Source: Bradyrhizobium sp. WSM3983 (lineage in GTDB: Bacteria; Pseudomonadota; Alphaproteobacteria; Rhizobiales; Xanthobacteraceae). Taken from it: a stretch of DNA of 64,000 nt. The notes under the pieces were generated by a model, which worked only from the letters and a program-made list of their open reading frames with translations, had not been told where the DNA came from and searched no databases. Location: the NCBI RefSeq assembly GCF_000473045.1, contig NZ_AXAY01000002.1, forward strand, positions 1 to 64,000, in the 5' to 3' direction. Shown here piece after piece: positions 18,392 to 30,100 of this stretch. Numbering within the stretch: the first letter of the stretch is position 1; every line of letters starts with the position of its first letter. Position numbers and translations under genes: made by a program.

Positions 18392-21163
18392 GCGCTGTCT
18401 CGGAGGCCTGATGGCGCTCGCCGCGCGGGCCTCGATGACCGCGGCAGGAAAATCCCGGAAAGCTTGGGCGAGCGGCAATTCGTTGCCCGCAAGACCCGGC
18501 GCGGTGTAGCCGCTGATGTCGACGGTTGCGTCAAAGCCTTCGAGCGCGGGCCATTGGCGGCCCGCTTGCGTGAGGGGAGCGAACTGACGTCCGACCACGA
18601 CGATCGCGGTAGCACGCCCATGCCGGCGCGAGAAGGCGATGACATGATCCGCGTGTGTGCCGCGCACGTCCAGCGGCTGATATTCGCCCCGCGCGAAGAC
18701 GTCAGCGAGTTCATTGCGCAGCTTGAGCAGATGCCGCGTCCAGGCCAGCTTGAGCTGGCCGTCCGGCCAGGTCTCGATCAGGCCACGCCAATCCGGCGTT
18801 TCCAGTGACGCAAGAGCTGCGCTGCGCGCAGCAAAATCCACCGGTCGGCGGTTGTCGGGATCGACCAGCGAGAGGTCCCAATATTCGGTGCCCTGATAGA
18901 AATCGGGAACCCCCGGCAGCGTCGCCTTCAGCGTGAGCTGGCTCAGCGAGTTCAGCGCGCCGAGCAGGGCGATGCGGCGGGCCAGTGTTTGCAGCGCCTG
19001 TAGGAATTCGCCTGACAGCGCGGGGTCGAGGATCTTCTCGATGAAGCCCTTTATGCCGCTCTCATACGCCTCATGCGGGTTGAGCCAGCTCGTCTCCTCC
19101 TTGCCCTCACGCGCGGCCTTGAGCGCATAGGCCTGGATGCGCTCGACCAAACTGGCGTCCGGCCCCTCAAGAGGCCAGGCGCCGAGCAGGGTCTGGTAGA
19201 GCATGTATTCGAACGTCGCCGAGGGTGCGCGCAGATTGCCGTGGAGCGCCAAGTGCGGCGCGTTCAGCACCTTCCAGCGCGAAACCGCGCTGGTCCATTC
19301 GCCGGGAATCTCGCTCAGTGCCGCGATCCGCGAGCGGGCGTCCTCGCCGCGCTTGGTGTCATGGGTCGCGGTCGCCGTCATGCCTTGCGACCACTCCTTG
19401 GCGCGCGCCCGCATCGCCTCGTGGAAGGCGGGAATGGTGAGGCCGCGGCTCGCGGGATCGCCGCCGACCTCGTTCAACGCCAGCAGCCGGTGGAACTGGT
19501 AGAACGCGGTGTCCTCCAGCGACTTTGCCATCATCGGCCCGGTGAACTGCTGCACCTTCAGCGCAAAACGGCGCACGCGCGGGGCGCTGTGCGGCGGGCG
19601 GCCGGCTTTGAGCAGGTCCATGGTCAGCGCATCGCGCAGGAAGTCGAAAATGCCTTCGTCCGCGGCGAACCACTCGGCGCGGGCGCGCTCGATGGTGTCG
19701 TCGATCAGCTTGCGGTCGAGTGCGGTCGGGCCGCTGTGGGTCAGATAGGTCCGATAGACCGGGAAATGCAGCACATACAATTCCAGCGCCTGCCGCAGGC
19801 TGTCGGCGGAAAAGTCGCGGGTCGAGTAATGGCCATTGGCGATGCGGGCGAGCAGCCGCGTCAGCACGGTGAATTCGCTGGTCAGCAGCGTCTCCAGCAC
19901 ACGCCGCTTGGCGTCCTTGACGTACGGTGCGAGCCGCGGCGGCCGGTTGCTGATCTGTCGCCAGGTCTCGTCCAGCGCCTCCAGCCCCTTGGCGTCGACC
20001 AGAACTTGCGTGATGGCGTTCATCCACTCATAGCCGGTGGTGCCCTGGACGCCGGCGAAGTGCGGCAGGCGCTCGTGCTCGCACAGAATCTTTTCGATCA
20101 CCGTGTAGAACGGTTTTGTGTTGCCTTGCGCATCGCGCACCAGCCGGCGCAGCCGCTGGCAATATTGCGCGGGATCGCGCAGGCCGTCGATGTGATCGAG
20201 GCGGATGCCTTGCAGCTTGCCCTCAGTGATGAGCTGCTTCACCAGCCGGTGCGTGGCAGCGAAGGTGCTCGCGTCCTCGACGCGCAGGCCCGCAAGCCCG
20301 TTGACGTCGAAGAAGCGGCGATAGTTGATGTCGCTGGATGCCAGCCGCCAATGGCCGAGCTTGTAGTTCTGCCGTTCGAGCAGATGGTGCAGCGCCAGCG
20401 TCTGCGCCGGCCGATCTTTTGCCGCGCGATAGGCGGCGAGGCCGTGCGTGACGATGTCGGCGGCGCCGGCGATCTCCTTCAGCTCCGCCTTGAAGGCGGG
20501 AGCTTCCTTGCGGTTTGGCCGGCGCAAGCCGGTGTAGCGCGTGGCGAGCGAGAGCAGGCGCCTGCCGGCTTCGGTCTCGGTAGCATCCGCCTCTTTCACG
20601 ATCATGCGCAGCACTTCGCCGTAGCGCTCCGGCGCGATGGGCAGCCGATGTTCAAAATACCAGGCGGAAAAACTGCCTTCGTCGGGATCGTAGCGCAGCT
20701 CGATGTCGCCGCGCTCGAGCGCCTCGCCATAGGATGCACCGAGGATCGGCAGCAGCACGCCGCCGCGGGCACGGAAGGCCAATTGATCCCAGTCGATGTC
20801 GAAGGAGGCTGCGTGCGGCGAGGCCTGGCCCCATTCCAGCACGTCCAGCCACCAGGGATTGTCAGCAAAATGCACGCCGACATGGTTCGGCACGAAGTCG
20901 ATGATGAGGCCGAGGTCGTGCTGCCTGAGCGCATCGCTCAACCGCGCAAAGCCGGCCTCGCCGCCGAGTTCGGGATTGAACTGGCTATGATCGACGGTGT
21001 CGTAGCCGTGGGTCGAGCCCTTGCGCGCCTTCATCACTGGCGAGGTGTAGAGATGCGTGATCCCCAGCGCCTTCAGATAAGGCACCACCGCGGTGGCCTT
21101 GTCGAAGTTGAAATCCGCGGTGAGCTGGAGCCGGTAAGTCGCGAGAGGAATCGCGGAAGGCAT
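18380..21163 (-). CDS. treY: malto-oligosyltrehalose synthase
   Basis: This 927-residue GH13 enzyme turns the reducing end of a malto-oligosaccharide into a terminal trehalosyl unit by intramolecular transglycosylation. Family motifs: IPLATYRLQLTADFNF at the start, THGYDTVDHSQFNPELGG, region I DFVPNHVG, region II GIRLDHIDGL with the nucleophile Asp, TVIEKIL with the acid Glu, and TATHDTKRGEDARSRI for region IV. Length is normal for the bacterial family. It begins one base after the treZ stop, so the two successive pathway steps are cotranslated. Its stop almost touches that of the convergent PHA-related gene. Confidence 0.95.
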   Translation of the reverse strand: MPSAIPLATYRLQLTADFNFDKATAVVPYLKALGITHLYTSPVMKARKGSTHGYDTVDHSQFNPELGGEAGFARLSDALRQHDLGLIIDFVPNHVGVHFADNPWWLDVLEWGQASPHAASFDIDWDQLAFRARGGVLLPILGASYGEALERGDIELRYDPDEGSFSAWYFEHRLPIAPERYGEVLRMIVKEADATETEAGRRLLSLATRYTGLRRPNRKEAPAFKAELKEIAGAADIVTHGLAAYRAAKDRPAQTLALHHLLERQNYKLGHWRLASSDINYRRFFDVNGLAGLRVEDASTFAATHRLVKQLITEGKLQGIRLDHIDGLRDPAQYCQRLRRLVRDAQGNTKPFYTVIEKILCEHERLPHFAGVQGTTGYEWMNAITQVLVDAKGLEALDETWRQISNRPPRLAPYVKDAKRRVLETLLTSEFTVLTRLLARIANGHYSTRDFSADSLRQALELYVLHFPVYRTYLTHSGPTALDRKLIDDTIERARAEWFAADEGIFDFLRDALTMDLLKAGRPPHSAPRVRRFALKVQQFTGPMMAKSLEDTAFYQFHRLLALNEVGGDPASRGLTIPAFHEAMRARAKEWSQGMTATATHDTKRGEDARSRIAALSEIPGEWTSAVSRWKVLNAPHLALHGNLRAPSATFEYMLYQTLLGAWPLEGPDASLVERIQAYALKAAREGKEETSWLNPHEAYESGIKGFIEKILDPALSGEFLQALQTLARRIALLGALNSLSQLTLKATLPGVPDFYQGTEYWDLSLVDPDNRRPVDFAARSAALASLETPDWRGLIETWPDGQLKLAWTRHLLKLRNELADVFARGEYQPLDVRGTHADHVIAFSRRHGRATAIVVVGRQFAPLTQAGRQWPALEGFDATVDISGYTAPGLAGNELPLAQAFRDFPAAVIEARAASAIRPPRQRVSA

Positions 21164-21164
21164 A

Positions 21165-22919
21165 TCAACCTCCGAGATGCCAGATCACCGACCACGGCGT
21201 GAGCCGGTCGCCACTTGCGGCGCCCCAAAGCGGCGTGCCCGCATTGCTGTTGGAATGTATAATTTCGCTGTCCGACAGATTGGCGACTAGCCGCAGCGTC
21301 GTGCCGTCACCCATGCGCCAATGCGCGGTGAGCAGGCCGTTATCGGCCGCCGCGGCATCGCCGAAGCGCCCCCCCTTCAGCCGCGGCATGATCTCTTTGC
21401 GACGAAGTGCGAGCAGCTCGCGCACCAGTGTAAGCCGTGCATCCTGCTCCGCCGTGCGGCCGGCCCAGTCAAGCACGGCCGATTGCGGCGTGGCCGGATC
21501 GAGCGGATCGGGGACCTCGTCGCCGTACTTCTCGTAGGCCCAGGCATATTCCTGCTTGCGCCCCTTGCGCACGGCATCGGCCAGCCGGCCCTGGAAATCG
21601 CAGAAGAACGGGAAGGGGATTTTTGAGCCCCATTCCTCGCCCTGAAACAGCATCGGCACCATCGGTGCGAGCAACGTTACCACCAGCGCGGCCTCGATCT
21701 GCTGAGGCGATGCCAGGCTTTCGAGCCGGTCGCCGAGCGGGCGGTTTCCGATCTGGTCGTGGTTTTGCAGGAAGTTGACGAAGGTCGCCGGCGGCAACTC
21801 GCCGCTCGCCTCGCCGCGCGGCTTCTTGCCCCAGAATTCCGAGATCTCGCCCTGATAGACGAAGCCCGAGGCGAGCGCGCGTGCGAGGTCCATGCGCGGC
21901 GTCTGATAATCGGCGTAATAGCCGGCGAGCTCGCCGGTCAGCATCACGTGCCAGGCGTGATGATAGTCGTCGTTCCACTGCGCGCGATACTTTCCGTTCG
22001 GCGGCTCCTGCGCGGCGTCGAGCAGGCTTGCGCGGTTGTCGCCGTTCTCAAGCACGAGATGAATGTGGCGTCCGGTGGCCTTGGCGAGCTCGCCGGTGGC
22101 GGCGCTGAGGTCCTGCAGCATCGACTGCTCGCCGGGAATCGCCATGATGTGGTTGGCGGCATCCAGCCTCAAGCCGTCGAAGCGATAGTCTGTGAGCCAA
22201 GACAGCGCGTTCTCGACCGCGAAGGCCCGCACCTGCGGCACGCGATAATCGATCGCGCTGCCCCACGGCGTGTGCGCGTCGGTGAAGAAGGTCGGCGCGT
22301 AGCGGCCGAGATAGTTTCCTTCGGGCCCGAAGTGGTTGTAGACGACGTCCAAAAACACCATCAGCCCGCGCAGATGGGCTTCGTCGATCAGCGTCTTCAA
22401 TTCTTCCGGGCGACCATAGGCGCTGTCGGGCGCGTACCAGAGCACGCCGTCATAGCCCCAGCCGTGGCGGCCGGCGAAATCGGCAAGCGGCATGAGTTCG
22501 AGTGCGGTGATGCCGGTCGCGACGAGATGATCGAGTTTGGCGATCATGGCGCGGTAGGTGCCATCGCTCGTGAAGGTGCCGACGTGGGTCTCGATCAGCA
22601 CGGTCTCTTCCCAGGGGCGGCCGCGCCAATCCTTCGCGCGCCACGCAAACGCGTCGTGATCGATCACCTCGCTCGGGCCGGATACGTCCGCGGGCTGGAA
22701 GGCGGAGGCCGGATCGGGCACGTCGATCTCGTCGTCGATTCTGAACTTGTAAGGGCTGCCGACGGGCAGGGCGGCGATGTCGGCGACATACCAGCCATCC
22801 TGCCGTCGCTGCATGGCGTGCCGTCTCTCGAGCAGGAGATCGACGCGACGCGCACCGGGCGCCCACAGTCGGAACGACACGCCGTCCTTGGTCGGCCTCG
22901 CCCCGAAGGATGGCCTCAT
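21165..22919 (-). CDS. treZ: malto-oligosyltrehalose trehalohydrolase
   Basis: This 584-residue GH13 enzyme releases trehalose from the ends made by TreY. It has an N-terminal carbohydrate-binding-like domain (FGARPTKDGVSFRLWAPGAR) and then the barrel. Region I is DVVYNHFGPEGNYL, region II GLRLDAANHI, region III HLVLENGDN and region IV FLQNHDQIGNRPLG. All three catalytic acids are present. Its ATG overlaps the end of glgX by 4 bases and it ends 1 base before treY. Confidence 0.95.
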   Translation of the reverse strand: MRPSFGARPTKDGVSFRLWAPGARRVDLLLERRHAMQRRQDGWYVADIAALPVGSPYKFRIDDEIDVPDPASAFQPADVSGPSEVIDHDAFAWRAKDWRGRPWEETVLIETHVGTFTSDGTYRAMIAKLDHLVATGITALELMPLADFAGRHGWGYDGVLWYAPDSAYGRPEELKTLIDEAHLRGLMVFLDVVYNHFGPEGNYLGRYAPTFFTDAHTPWGSAIDYRVPQVRAFAVENALSWLTDYRFDGLRLDAANHIMAIPGEQSMLQDLSAATGELAKATGRHIHLVLENGDNRASLLDAAQEPPNGKYRAQWNDDYHHAWHVMLTGELAGYYADYQTPRMDLARALASGFVYQGEISEFWGKKPRGEASGELPPATFVNFLQNHDQIGNRPLGDRLESLASPQQIEAALVVTLLAPMVPMLFQGEEWGSKIPFPFFCDFQGRLADAVRKGRKQEYAWAYEKYGDEVPDPLDPATPQSAVLDWAGRTAEQDARLTLVRELLALRRKEIMPRLKGGRFGDAAAADNGLLTAHWRMGDGTTLRLVANLSDSEIIHSNSNAGTPLWGAASGDRLTPWSVIWHLGG

Positions 22920-24994
22920 AGCGCCCCCGCGAAGGCGAGCACGGAGCGCGGCGGCGCCTTGCTGTCGCTTCCGGGCAGGAAATCAACGCTGTTCAGCTTG
23001 GCATCCGTCGTGTTCAGGATCTGCTGCCAGCTCTGGTATTCGGGCATTTTCGGCAATTTGAATGCGATCTCTTCGGGGGCGGCGTTCAATACGATAAAGA
23101 TCGCCGCGCTACCCGGTTCCATCGGCCCCATCACATAAGAGAGAAACCGGCCCTCCGGGAATTTCCAGTCGTTCTCCGTCATCTCGTCGCCCGCAGGGGT
23201 CAGCCACAATGCGCCGTAGGAGATGCCGTCCTTTGGCCGGCCGTCGAGCCAGCGATGGCTGCGAAGCTGCGAGAAGCGGCGGCGGATATCTGCAAGATGG
23301 GCGACGAAATCGACCATGTCGTCGTCGTCCTTGCGGAGATTGTCCCAGCCGACCCAGCCGATTTCGTTGTCCTGGCAATAGGCGTTGTTGTTGCCCGACT
23401 GAGAATTGCCGACCTCGTCGCCGGCGAGGATCAGCGGAATGCCCTGCGCCAGCATGAGGCAGGCCAGCACGTTCTTGCGCAGCTGCCGCCGCAGCCCGAG
23501 GATCGCGGGATCGTCGGTCGGGCCCTCGACACCGCAATTGTTGCTGTGGTTGTCGTTGGAGCCGTCGCGATTGTCCTCGCCGTTGGCCTCGTTGTGCTTC
23601 TCGTTGTAGCTGAAGAGGTCGGCGAGCGTGAAGCCGTCATGCACGGTGATGTGGTTGATGCTGGCGCGCGGCCGCCGCCCGTCATGGTTGAACAGGTCGG
23701 AGGACGCTGTCATGCGGCTGGAGATGTCGCCGATCAGGCTGCCTTCGCCGCTCCAGTAGCGGCGCATGGCGCTGCGATAGCGATCGTTCCACTCCGACCA
23801 TTGCGAGGGGAAGGCGCCGACCTGGTAGCCGCCGAGCCCGAGGTCCCACGGCTCGGCGACGAGCTTGACCGCGGCGAGCACCGGATCCTGCCGGATTGCG
23901 GTCAGGAACGAGATGCCGCGATCATATCCGGTCGGGCCGCGCGCGAGCGTGGTGGCGAGGTCGAAGCGGAAGCCGTCGACATGGCAGACCTCGACCCAGT
24001 AGCGCAGCGAATCCATCACCATCTGCAGCACGCGCGGATGGGTCAGATTCACCGACGAGCCGCAGCCGGTGAAGTCGTCGTAATAGCGCGGGTTCTCGCG
24101 GTTCAGCCAGTAATAGGAGGCGTTGTCGATGCCGCGGTAGCACAGCGTCGGCCCGAGGTGGTTGCCTTCGGCGGTGTGGTTGTAGACGACGTCGAGCATC
24201 ACCTCGATGCCGGCATCGTGCAGCCGCGCCACCATGGTGCGAAAGGAATCGAGCGCATTGTCCTGGGCGTAGCGCTGCTCGGGCGCGAAGAAGGACAGCG
24301 TGTTGTAGCCCCAATAATTGGCGAGCTTCTTCTCCACCAGCATGCGGTCGTCGACGAAGCTATGGATCGGCAACAGCTCGACGGTGGTGACGCCGAGCTT
24401 CTTCAGATGCTCGATCATCGCCGGCGATGACAGCCCGCCATAGGTGCCGCGCAAATTCGGCGGCACGTCGTCGCGCTTCTGCGTCAGACCCTTGACGTGG
24501 GCTTCGTAGATGATCGTGTCTTCCCAGGGGATGTTGGGCCGGATCTCGCGCCGGCCCCAGTTGAAAGTCTCGTCGACCACCACGCCCTTGGGCATGCCGC
24601 GCGCATTGTCGCGCCGGTCGAATGACAGATCCTCACGCGCCGAGCCGGTGCGATAGGCGAAATGCGCATCGCTCCAGACGAGCCGCCCCGAAAGCCGCTT
24701 GGCGTAGGGGTCGAGCAGCAGCTTGTTGGCGTTGAAGCGGTGGCCGTGCTCGGGCTCGTAGGGGCCGTGCACGCGATAGCCGTAGAGCTGGCCCGGCGAG
24801 ACGTCGTTCAGATAGCCGTGCCAGACATCCTCTGTTCGCTCCGGCAGCTCGACGCGTTCGAGCTCGCGACGGCCCTGGCTGTCGAACAGGCACAGTTCGA
24901 CCTTCTGCGCGTTGGCGGAAAACAGCGCGAAGTTGGTGCCGCGTCCGTCCCAGCTTGCACCGAGGCGTGCGGGCGATCCAGCAGTCAGGCGCAT
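22916..24994 (-). CDS. glgX: glycogen debranching enzyme GlgX
   Basis: This 692-residue GH13 enzyme hydrolyses alpha-1,6 branches of glycogen or limit dextrin, giving linear chains for TreY. N-terminal CBM48 (GRGTNFALFSANAQKVELCLFD) precedes the barrel. Region I is DVVYNHTAEGNHLGP, region II GFRFDLATTL, region III KLVAEPWDLGLGGYQVG and region IV TVHDGFTLADLFSYN. Asp, Glu and Asp catalytic residues are intact. It starts 3 bases after the glgB stop and overlaps treZ by 4 bases, so it belongs in the same transcript. Confidence 0.95.
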   Translation of the reverse strand: MRLTAGSPARLGASWDGRGTNFALFSANAQKVELCLFDSQGRRELERVELPERTEDVWHGYLNDVSPGQLYGYRVHGPYEPEHGHRFNANKLLLDPYAKRLSGRLVWSDAHFAYRTGSAREDLSFDRRDNARGMPKGVVVDETFNWGRREIRPNIPWEDTIIYEAHVKGLTQKRDDVPPNLRGTYGGLSSPAMIEHLKKLGVTTVELLPIHSFVDDRMLVEKKLANYWGYNTLSFFAPEQRYAQDNALDSFRTMVARLHDAGIEVMLDVVYNHTAEGNHLGPTLCYRGIDNASYYWLNRENPRYYDDFTGCGSSVNLTHPRVLQMVMDSLRYWVEVCHVDGFRFDLATTLARGPTGYDRGISFLTAIRQDPVLAAVKLVAEPWDLGLGGYQVGAFPSQWSEWNDRYRSAMRRYWSGEGSLIGDISSRMTASSDLFNHDGRRPRASINHITVHDGFTLADLFSYNEKHNEANGEDNRDGSNDNHSNNCGVEGPTDDPAILGLRRQLRKNVLACLMLAQGIPLILAGDEVGNSQSGNNNAYCQDNEIGWVGWDNLRKDDDDMVDFVAHLADIRRRFSQLRSHRWLDGRPKDGISYGALWLTPAGDEMTENDWKFPEGRFLSYVMGPMEPGSAAIFIVLNAAPEEIAFKLPKMPEYQSWQQILNTTDAKLNSVDFLPGSDSKAPPRSVLAFAGAL

Positions 24995-24997
24995 CGG

Positions 24998-27145
24998 TCA
25001 GCTTTCCGGAACGAGGAAGATCGCGGCGAGCGGCGGAATGGTGAGGCGAAGCTCGGGCGTCTTGCCGTCAACGGTCTGGACCTCGCCGATGTTCCCGACA
25101 TTGGTGCCGCCATAATGGGCGGAGTCCGAATTGAACACCTCTTTCCACTTGCCGGCAAAGGGCACGGGGACGCGGTAGTTGCGATAGACGTTGGGGGAGA
25201 AGTTGACGATCACCAGGCACCGCGCGTGCTCGTCGAACCCCTTGCGCAGCCAGGCGAAGACATTGCGGTTGGCATCGTTCGTGATCAGCCATTCGAAGCC
25301 GGCCTGGTCGCAATCCATCTGGTGCAGCGCCGGCACCGCGCGATAGAGCCGGTTGAGGTCGCGGATCAGCGCCTGGATGCCGGAATGATATTTGTATTCG
25401 AGCAGGTGCCAGTCGAGCGACTGATCGTGATTCCACTCGCGGCTCTGTGCGATCTCCGCGCCCATGAACAGCAGCTTCTTGCCGGGATGGCCGAACATGA
25501 AGCTGTAATAGGCGCGCAAGTTCGCAAAGCGCTGCCACTCATCACCCGGCATGCGGCCGAGGAGCGAGCGCTTTCCGTGCACCACTTCGTCATGCGACAG
25601 CGGCAGGATGAAGTTTTCCGAGAACGCGTAGTGCAGGCCGAACAGGATCTCGCCGTGATGATGCTTGCGGTGGATCGGATCCTTGCTGATGTAGTTCAGC
25701 GTGTCGTGCATCCAGCCCATATTCCACTTGTAGCCGAAGCCGAGCCCGCCGAATTCGACGGGGCGCGAGACCTGCGGCCATGCGGTGGATTCTTCGGCCG
25801 CCGTGGTCGCCTGCGGGAAGCGCGCAAACAGCTCTGTGTTGAAGCGGCGCAGGAAGTTGATGGCTTCGATGTTTTCGCGGCCGCCATACTGGTTCGGAAT
25901 CCAGGCGCCGGGCGGGCGGCTGTAGTCGAGATACAGCATGGACGCGACCGCATCGACGCGCAGGCCGTCGATGGCGTAGCGCTCCAGCCAGAACAGCGCG
26001 TTTGACACCAGGAAGTTTGTCACTTCGGTGCGGCCATAATTGTAGATCAGCGTGCCCCAGTCGAGGTGCCGGCCCTGGAGCGGATTGGCGTGCTCGTAGA
26101 GCGAGGTGCCGTCAAAGCTGCCGAGCCCGTGCGGATCGTCCGGGAAGTGGCCGGGCACCCAGTCGAGCAGAACGCCAATGCCTTCACGATGGCAGGCATC
26201 GACCAGCGCGGCAAAATCCTCCGGCGTGCCGAAGCGGCTGGTTGGCGCGTAGAGGCCGGTTGGCTGGTAGCCCCAGGAGCCGTCGAACGGATGCTCGCTC
26301 ACGGGCAGGAATTCGAGATGGGTGAAGCCCATGTCGCGGGCATAGGCCGGCAGCAGCTCGGCGAGCTCACGATAGGTCAGCCATTCGTTGCCGTTCTTGC
26401 GACGCCATGAGCCGAGATGGACCTCGTAGATCGACATCGGCGCCGACAGCGCGTTGATGCCATCCGGTGCCGGACGTGGCCGTGGCAGATGCGCCTCGTC
26501 GAAGACGATGGATGCCGTCTTCGGCCGCACCTCGCTCGCAAACGCCATCGGATCGGACTTCAGCGGCAGCAGATGGCCGTGTGGCCCGATGATCTCGAAT
26601 TTATAGTGGTCGCCGGCCTTGGCGTTCGGGATGAACAATTCCCAATAGCCGGCGCCGCGCACCCGCATCGGGTGACGCCGCCCGTCCCAGAAATTGAAAT
26701 CACCGACGACGGACACGCGTCGCGCATTCGGCGCCAGCACGACGAAGCCGATGCCGTCGATGCCCTCGAGCCGCATCGGATGCGCGCCGAGCTTGTCGTA
26801 GATGCGCTGATGTGTGCCTTCGCCGAGCAGATAGAGATCGAAATCGGTCAGAATCGGCGGGAAGCGGTAGGCATCCTCGAACTCGACGACGTTGTCACCG
26901 AATTTGGCGCGGAGCTGGTAGTGCTTCGAGCCGTTGGGCAGGGCACCGACGAACAGGCCGGAATCGTGGACGCGGTCGAGCTTCGCCACCTCGCCATGCT
27001 CGCCGACGGCCTCGACATTGGAGGCCTCGGGCAGGAAGGCGCGCACTACGCTCTTGCCCCCCTCGGGGTGCAGCCCGAGATAGTGGAAGGGATCGGAGTG
27101 GCGGCCCTCGATGATCGCGTAGGCTTCGGCTGGCAGTTTAGGCAT
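24998..27145 (-). CDS. glgB: 1,4-alpha-glucan branching enzyme
   Basis: This 715-residue enzyme forms alpha-1,6 branches in glycogen. It has two N-terminal beta-sandwich domains (PFHYLGLHP; then [21 protein letters not shown]) and the GH13 barrel. Motifs are [10 protein letters not shown], region [11 protein letters not shown], region [19 protein letters not shown], region [11 protein letters not shown] and region [14 protein letters not shown]. The ATG at 27145 overlaps the end of the treS fusion by 8 bases and has GGGAG upstream; a GTG 18 bases earlier is possible. In the GlgE pathway GlgB branches the chains made from maltose-1-phosphate. Confidence 0.96.
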   Translation of the reverse strand: MPKLPAEAYAIIEGRHSDPFHYLGLHPEGGKSVVRAFLPEASNVEAVGEHGEVAKLDRVHDSGLFVGALPNGSKHYQLRAKFGDNVVEFEDAYRFPPILTDFDLYLLGEGTHQRIYDKLGAHPMRLEGIDGIGFVVLAPNARRVSVVGDFNFWDGRRHPMRVRGAGYWELFIPNAKAGDHYKFEIIGPHGHLLPLKSDPMAFASEVRPKTASIVFDEAHLPRPRPAPDGINALSAPMSIYEVHLGSWRRKNGNEWLTYRELAELLPAYARDMGFTHLEFLPVSEHPFDGSWGYQPTGLYAPTSRFGTPEDFAALVDACHREGIGVLLDWVPGHFPDDPHGLGSFDGTSLYEHANPLQGRHLDWGTLIYNYGRTEVTNFLVSNALFWLERYAIDGLRVDAVASMLYLDYSRPPGAWIPNQYGGRENIEAINFLRRFNTELFARFPQATTAAEESTAWPQVSRPVEFGGLGFGYKWNMGWMHDTLNYISKDPIHRKHHHGEILFGLHYAFSENFILPLSHDEVVHGKRSLLGRMPGDEWQRFANLRAYYSFMFGHPGKKLLFMGAEIAQSREWNHDQSLDWHLLEYKYHSGIQALIRDLNRLYRAVPALHQMDCDQAGFEWLITNDANRNVFAWLRKGFDEHARCLVIVNFSPNVYRNYRVPVPFAGKWKEVFNSDSAHYGGTNVGNIGEVQTVDGKTPELRLTIPPLAAIFLVPES

Positions 27146-30100
27146 GGGCTTCGCTCCCGGCACTGGACAGAATGCGAAGCAGGCCGGTCAGCGGCGCATT
27201 GAGCCCCTCCGGCCGGTGGGACAGCTCGTACTCTACCTCGTCGAACGCTTGATCAAGCAGGAAAAACCTTAACATGCTTTCCGCGGAATGCTTCTGTTCC
27301 GGCCAGAGCCGCCGATCGGTCATGGCCTCGCGATAGGCGCACAGGAAGGTCGCGGTGGCGCGTTCGCGCCATTCGTCGAGCGCGGCCGTGAGCCGGCCCT
27401 GCTCGTCGCTGCCCCCGGAGACCGCCCTGTTAAGTGCGGCGTTAACCGAAAGATCAATCGAGCGGACCAGGCCCGCGACGTCGCGCGCGGCAGGCAGCTT
27501 GCGCCGCTTGTCGGCCAGCGCGAGATGCGGATCGCCGTCGAAATCGATGATGAAGATGTCGTCCTTCACGATCAGAGTTTGCCCGAGGCGGAAGTCGCCA
27601 TGATGACGGATGTTCAACCCGCCGATGTCGGATGGCAAGAGCGCGTTGATGTGGTCGGGCAGGGTCGCGCGCACCGCGACCAATTGGTCGATCAGAGGCC
27701 GGTCGCCCTCACGCAGGCCGTCGCGGCTGTCGGCCAGGCGGTCGAAGAGTCGCTCGGCCCGTCCCTTGAGGTCGGACGCCCAGCGTTTGACATCCGCAGG
27801 ACCAATCGCTTCAGGGGCAAGATCGGCGGACTTTGCTGCGGCGAGCGCCACATGCAACTCGGCAAGCCGCCGGCCGGTCTGCGCCATGAAGTGCAGATAG
27901 GGCGCCTGCTCCTGGGTTGCCCGGGGCATCTCGTCCACCGGCCCCAACCGCTGCTCATCGATGTAGCGGTCGAGATAGCCAGTAGTCACGGCCCAGCCGT
28001 CGCCCTGGTTTTCGACATAGGCGTGCAAAACGCCGACCGCACTGCTTCTATCGCCTTCGACCAGTTCGACGCTGCCAAGCAGCGCCGGCGCATTGGCGAA
28101 GCGGGCGACCTCGGTCAGGTAACAGCCGATCTCGATCTCGGGATTGATGCCGCTCTCGATCTGGCGATGGATTTTTGCGACATACTGGTTGTCGACCAGG
28201 GCCGTGCTGTTCGACTGCTCGACCGCGCGAATGCGCGCGGGCTCCTTGATGGTGTATTCGGCGAACCTGCTGGTCGGCTTGAATTCGAGCCGCAGATTGT
28301 TCTCGTCCACCACGAGGTTCTGCGACAAGCCTCGCAGGAACAGTCCAATGAAGATCTGGTCGGTCGCGACGTCGAGCAGCGTGCCTTCGCGCGCGCCCTG
28401 GCGTACCGCGGCGAGCGCCTTCGGGTTGAAGCGCTCGCGATCGAACCGCACCCACTCGATCTGCATTGGCAGCACATAGCGCGTCGTGACGTCGTCCTGC
28501 GCCGTCTCGAAGAACGCGATCCAGGGCCTGTTGTCGCCGATGTCGCTGAACGGCACTGCCGAGGTCAACGTGGCCTTGATAAGCTTGGGATTGTGCTCGG
28601 GATACCAGCGTGTCCGCGACAGGAAGCCCGGCAGCACGTCCCGCTCGAACACGCCGCGCTCGCGCGCGAGCGACACCCAATTCGAGTTCACTGGCACCAC
28701 CAGCGTTTCGAACTCCGGCACCGCGCGTGGCGTCACCGGCTCGGACTTATCGCGCTCCTGGAGCTGGAACCAGTAGAAGCCGTAAGGCCCGAGCGTGATC
28801 ATATAGGGCAGCTCGCCGATTGCCGGGAAGCGGGTGCGGCCGAGCATCTCCTGCGGGATGCGATCCTTCCACGGCGACAGATCGAGCTCGGTCGCCTGCG
28901 CTGCGCGCGAGAGGTTGGCGACGCAGAGGATGACCTCGTCGTGATATTGACGGACATAGGCCAGCACGGCCCGGTTCGCCGGGCGGATGAAGGTCATGGT
29001 GCCGCGCCCGAAGGCCAGCGTCGACTTGCGTACCGAGATCAGCCGCTTGGTGGCACTCAGCAGCGACGACAGGCTGCGCGACTGCGCCTCCACGTTGACC
29101 GAATCGTAGCCGTAGACAGGATCCATGATCGGCGGCGCATAGAGGCGGGCGGGATCGGCGCGGGAGAAGCCGCCATTGCGGTCCGGGCTCCATTGCATCG
29201 GCGTGCGCACGCCGTTGCGGTCGCCGAGATAGATGTTGTCGCCCATCCCGATCTCGTCGCCGTAATAGATGATCGGCGTGCCGGGGAACGACAGCAGCAG
29301 CGAGTTCATCAGCTCGATCTTGCGCCGGTCATTGTCCATCAGCGGCGCGAGACGCCGGCGGATACCGACATTGATGCGCGCGCGGGGATCGTTGGCGTAG
29401 GTGGTCCAGAGATAGTCGCGCTCGACGTCGGTGACCATCTCCAGCGTCAGCTCGTCATGGTTGCGCAGGAACAGCGCCCATTGGCAGCTCGCGGGAATGT
29501 CAGGCGTCTGGCGCAAGATGTCGGTGATCGGGAAGCGATCCTCCTGCGCGATCGCCATGTAGATGCGCGGCATCAGCGGGAAGTGATAGGCCATCTGGCA
29601 TTCGTCGCCGCGGCCGAAATATTCCTGCACGTCCTCGGGCCATTGATTGGCCTCGGCCAGCAGCAGCTTGCCCTTGGAATAGGCGTCCAGCTCATGGCGC
29701 AGGCGCTTGATGATGGCATGTGTCTCGGGGAGGTTCTCGTTCGAGGTGCCCTCGCGCTCGCAGAGATAGGGAATGGCGTCCAGCCGGAAGCCGTCGACGC
29801 CGGCATCGAGCCAGCGCTTCATCACCTGGATGATGGCGCTGACGACGCGCGGGTTGTCGAAATTGAGGTCGGGCTGGTGCGAGAAGAAGCGGTGCCAGTA
29901 GAACGCACCGGCCTCCGGATCCCAGGTCCAGTTCGACTTCTCGGTGTCGGTGAAGATGATGCGCGTGCCCTGGTATTTCTGGTCGGTATCGCTCCACACA
30001 TACCAGTCGCGGGCGCTCGAACCGGCCGGGCTGCGGCGTGCGCGCTTGAACCAATTGTGCTGGTCGGAGGTGTGGTTGACGACGAGCTCGGTGATGACGC

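Noticed and set aside
19073..21202. Long plus-strand frame opposite treY
   Set aside because: Antisense to a gene with clear GH13 motifs; no ribosome site and unnatural composition.
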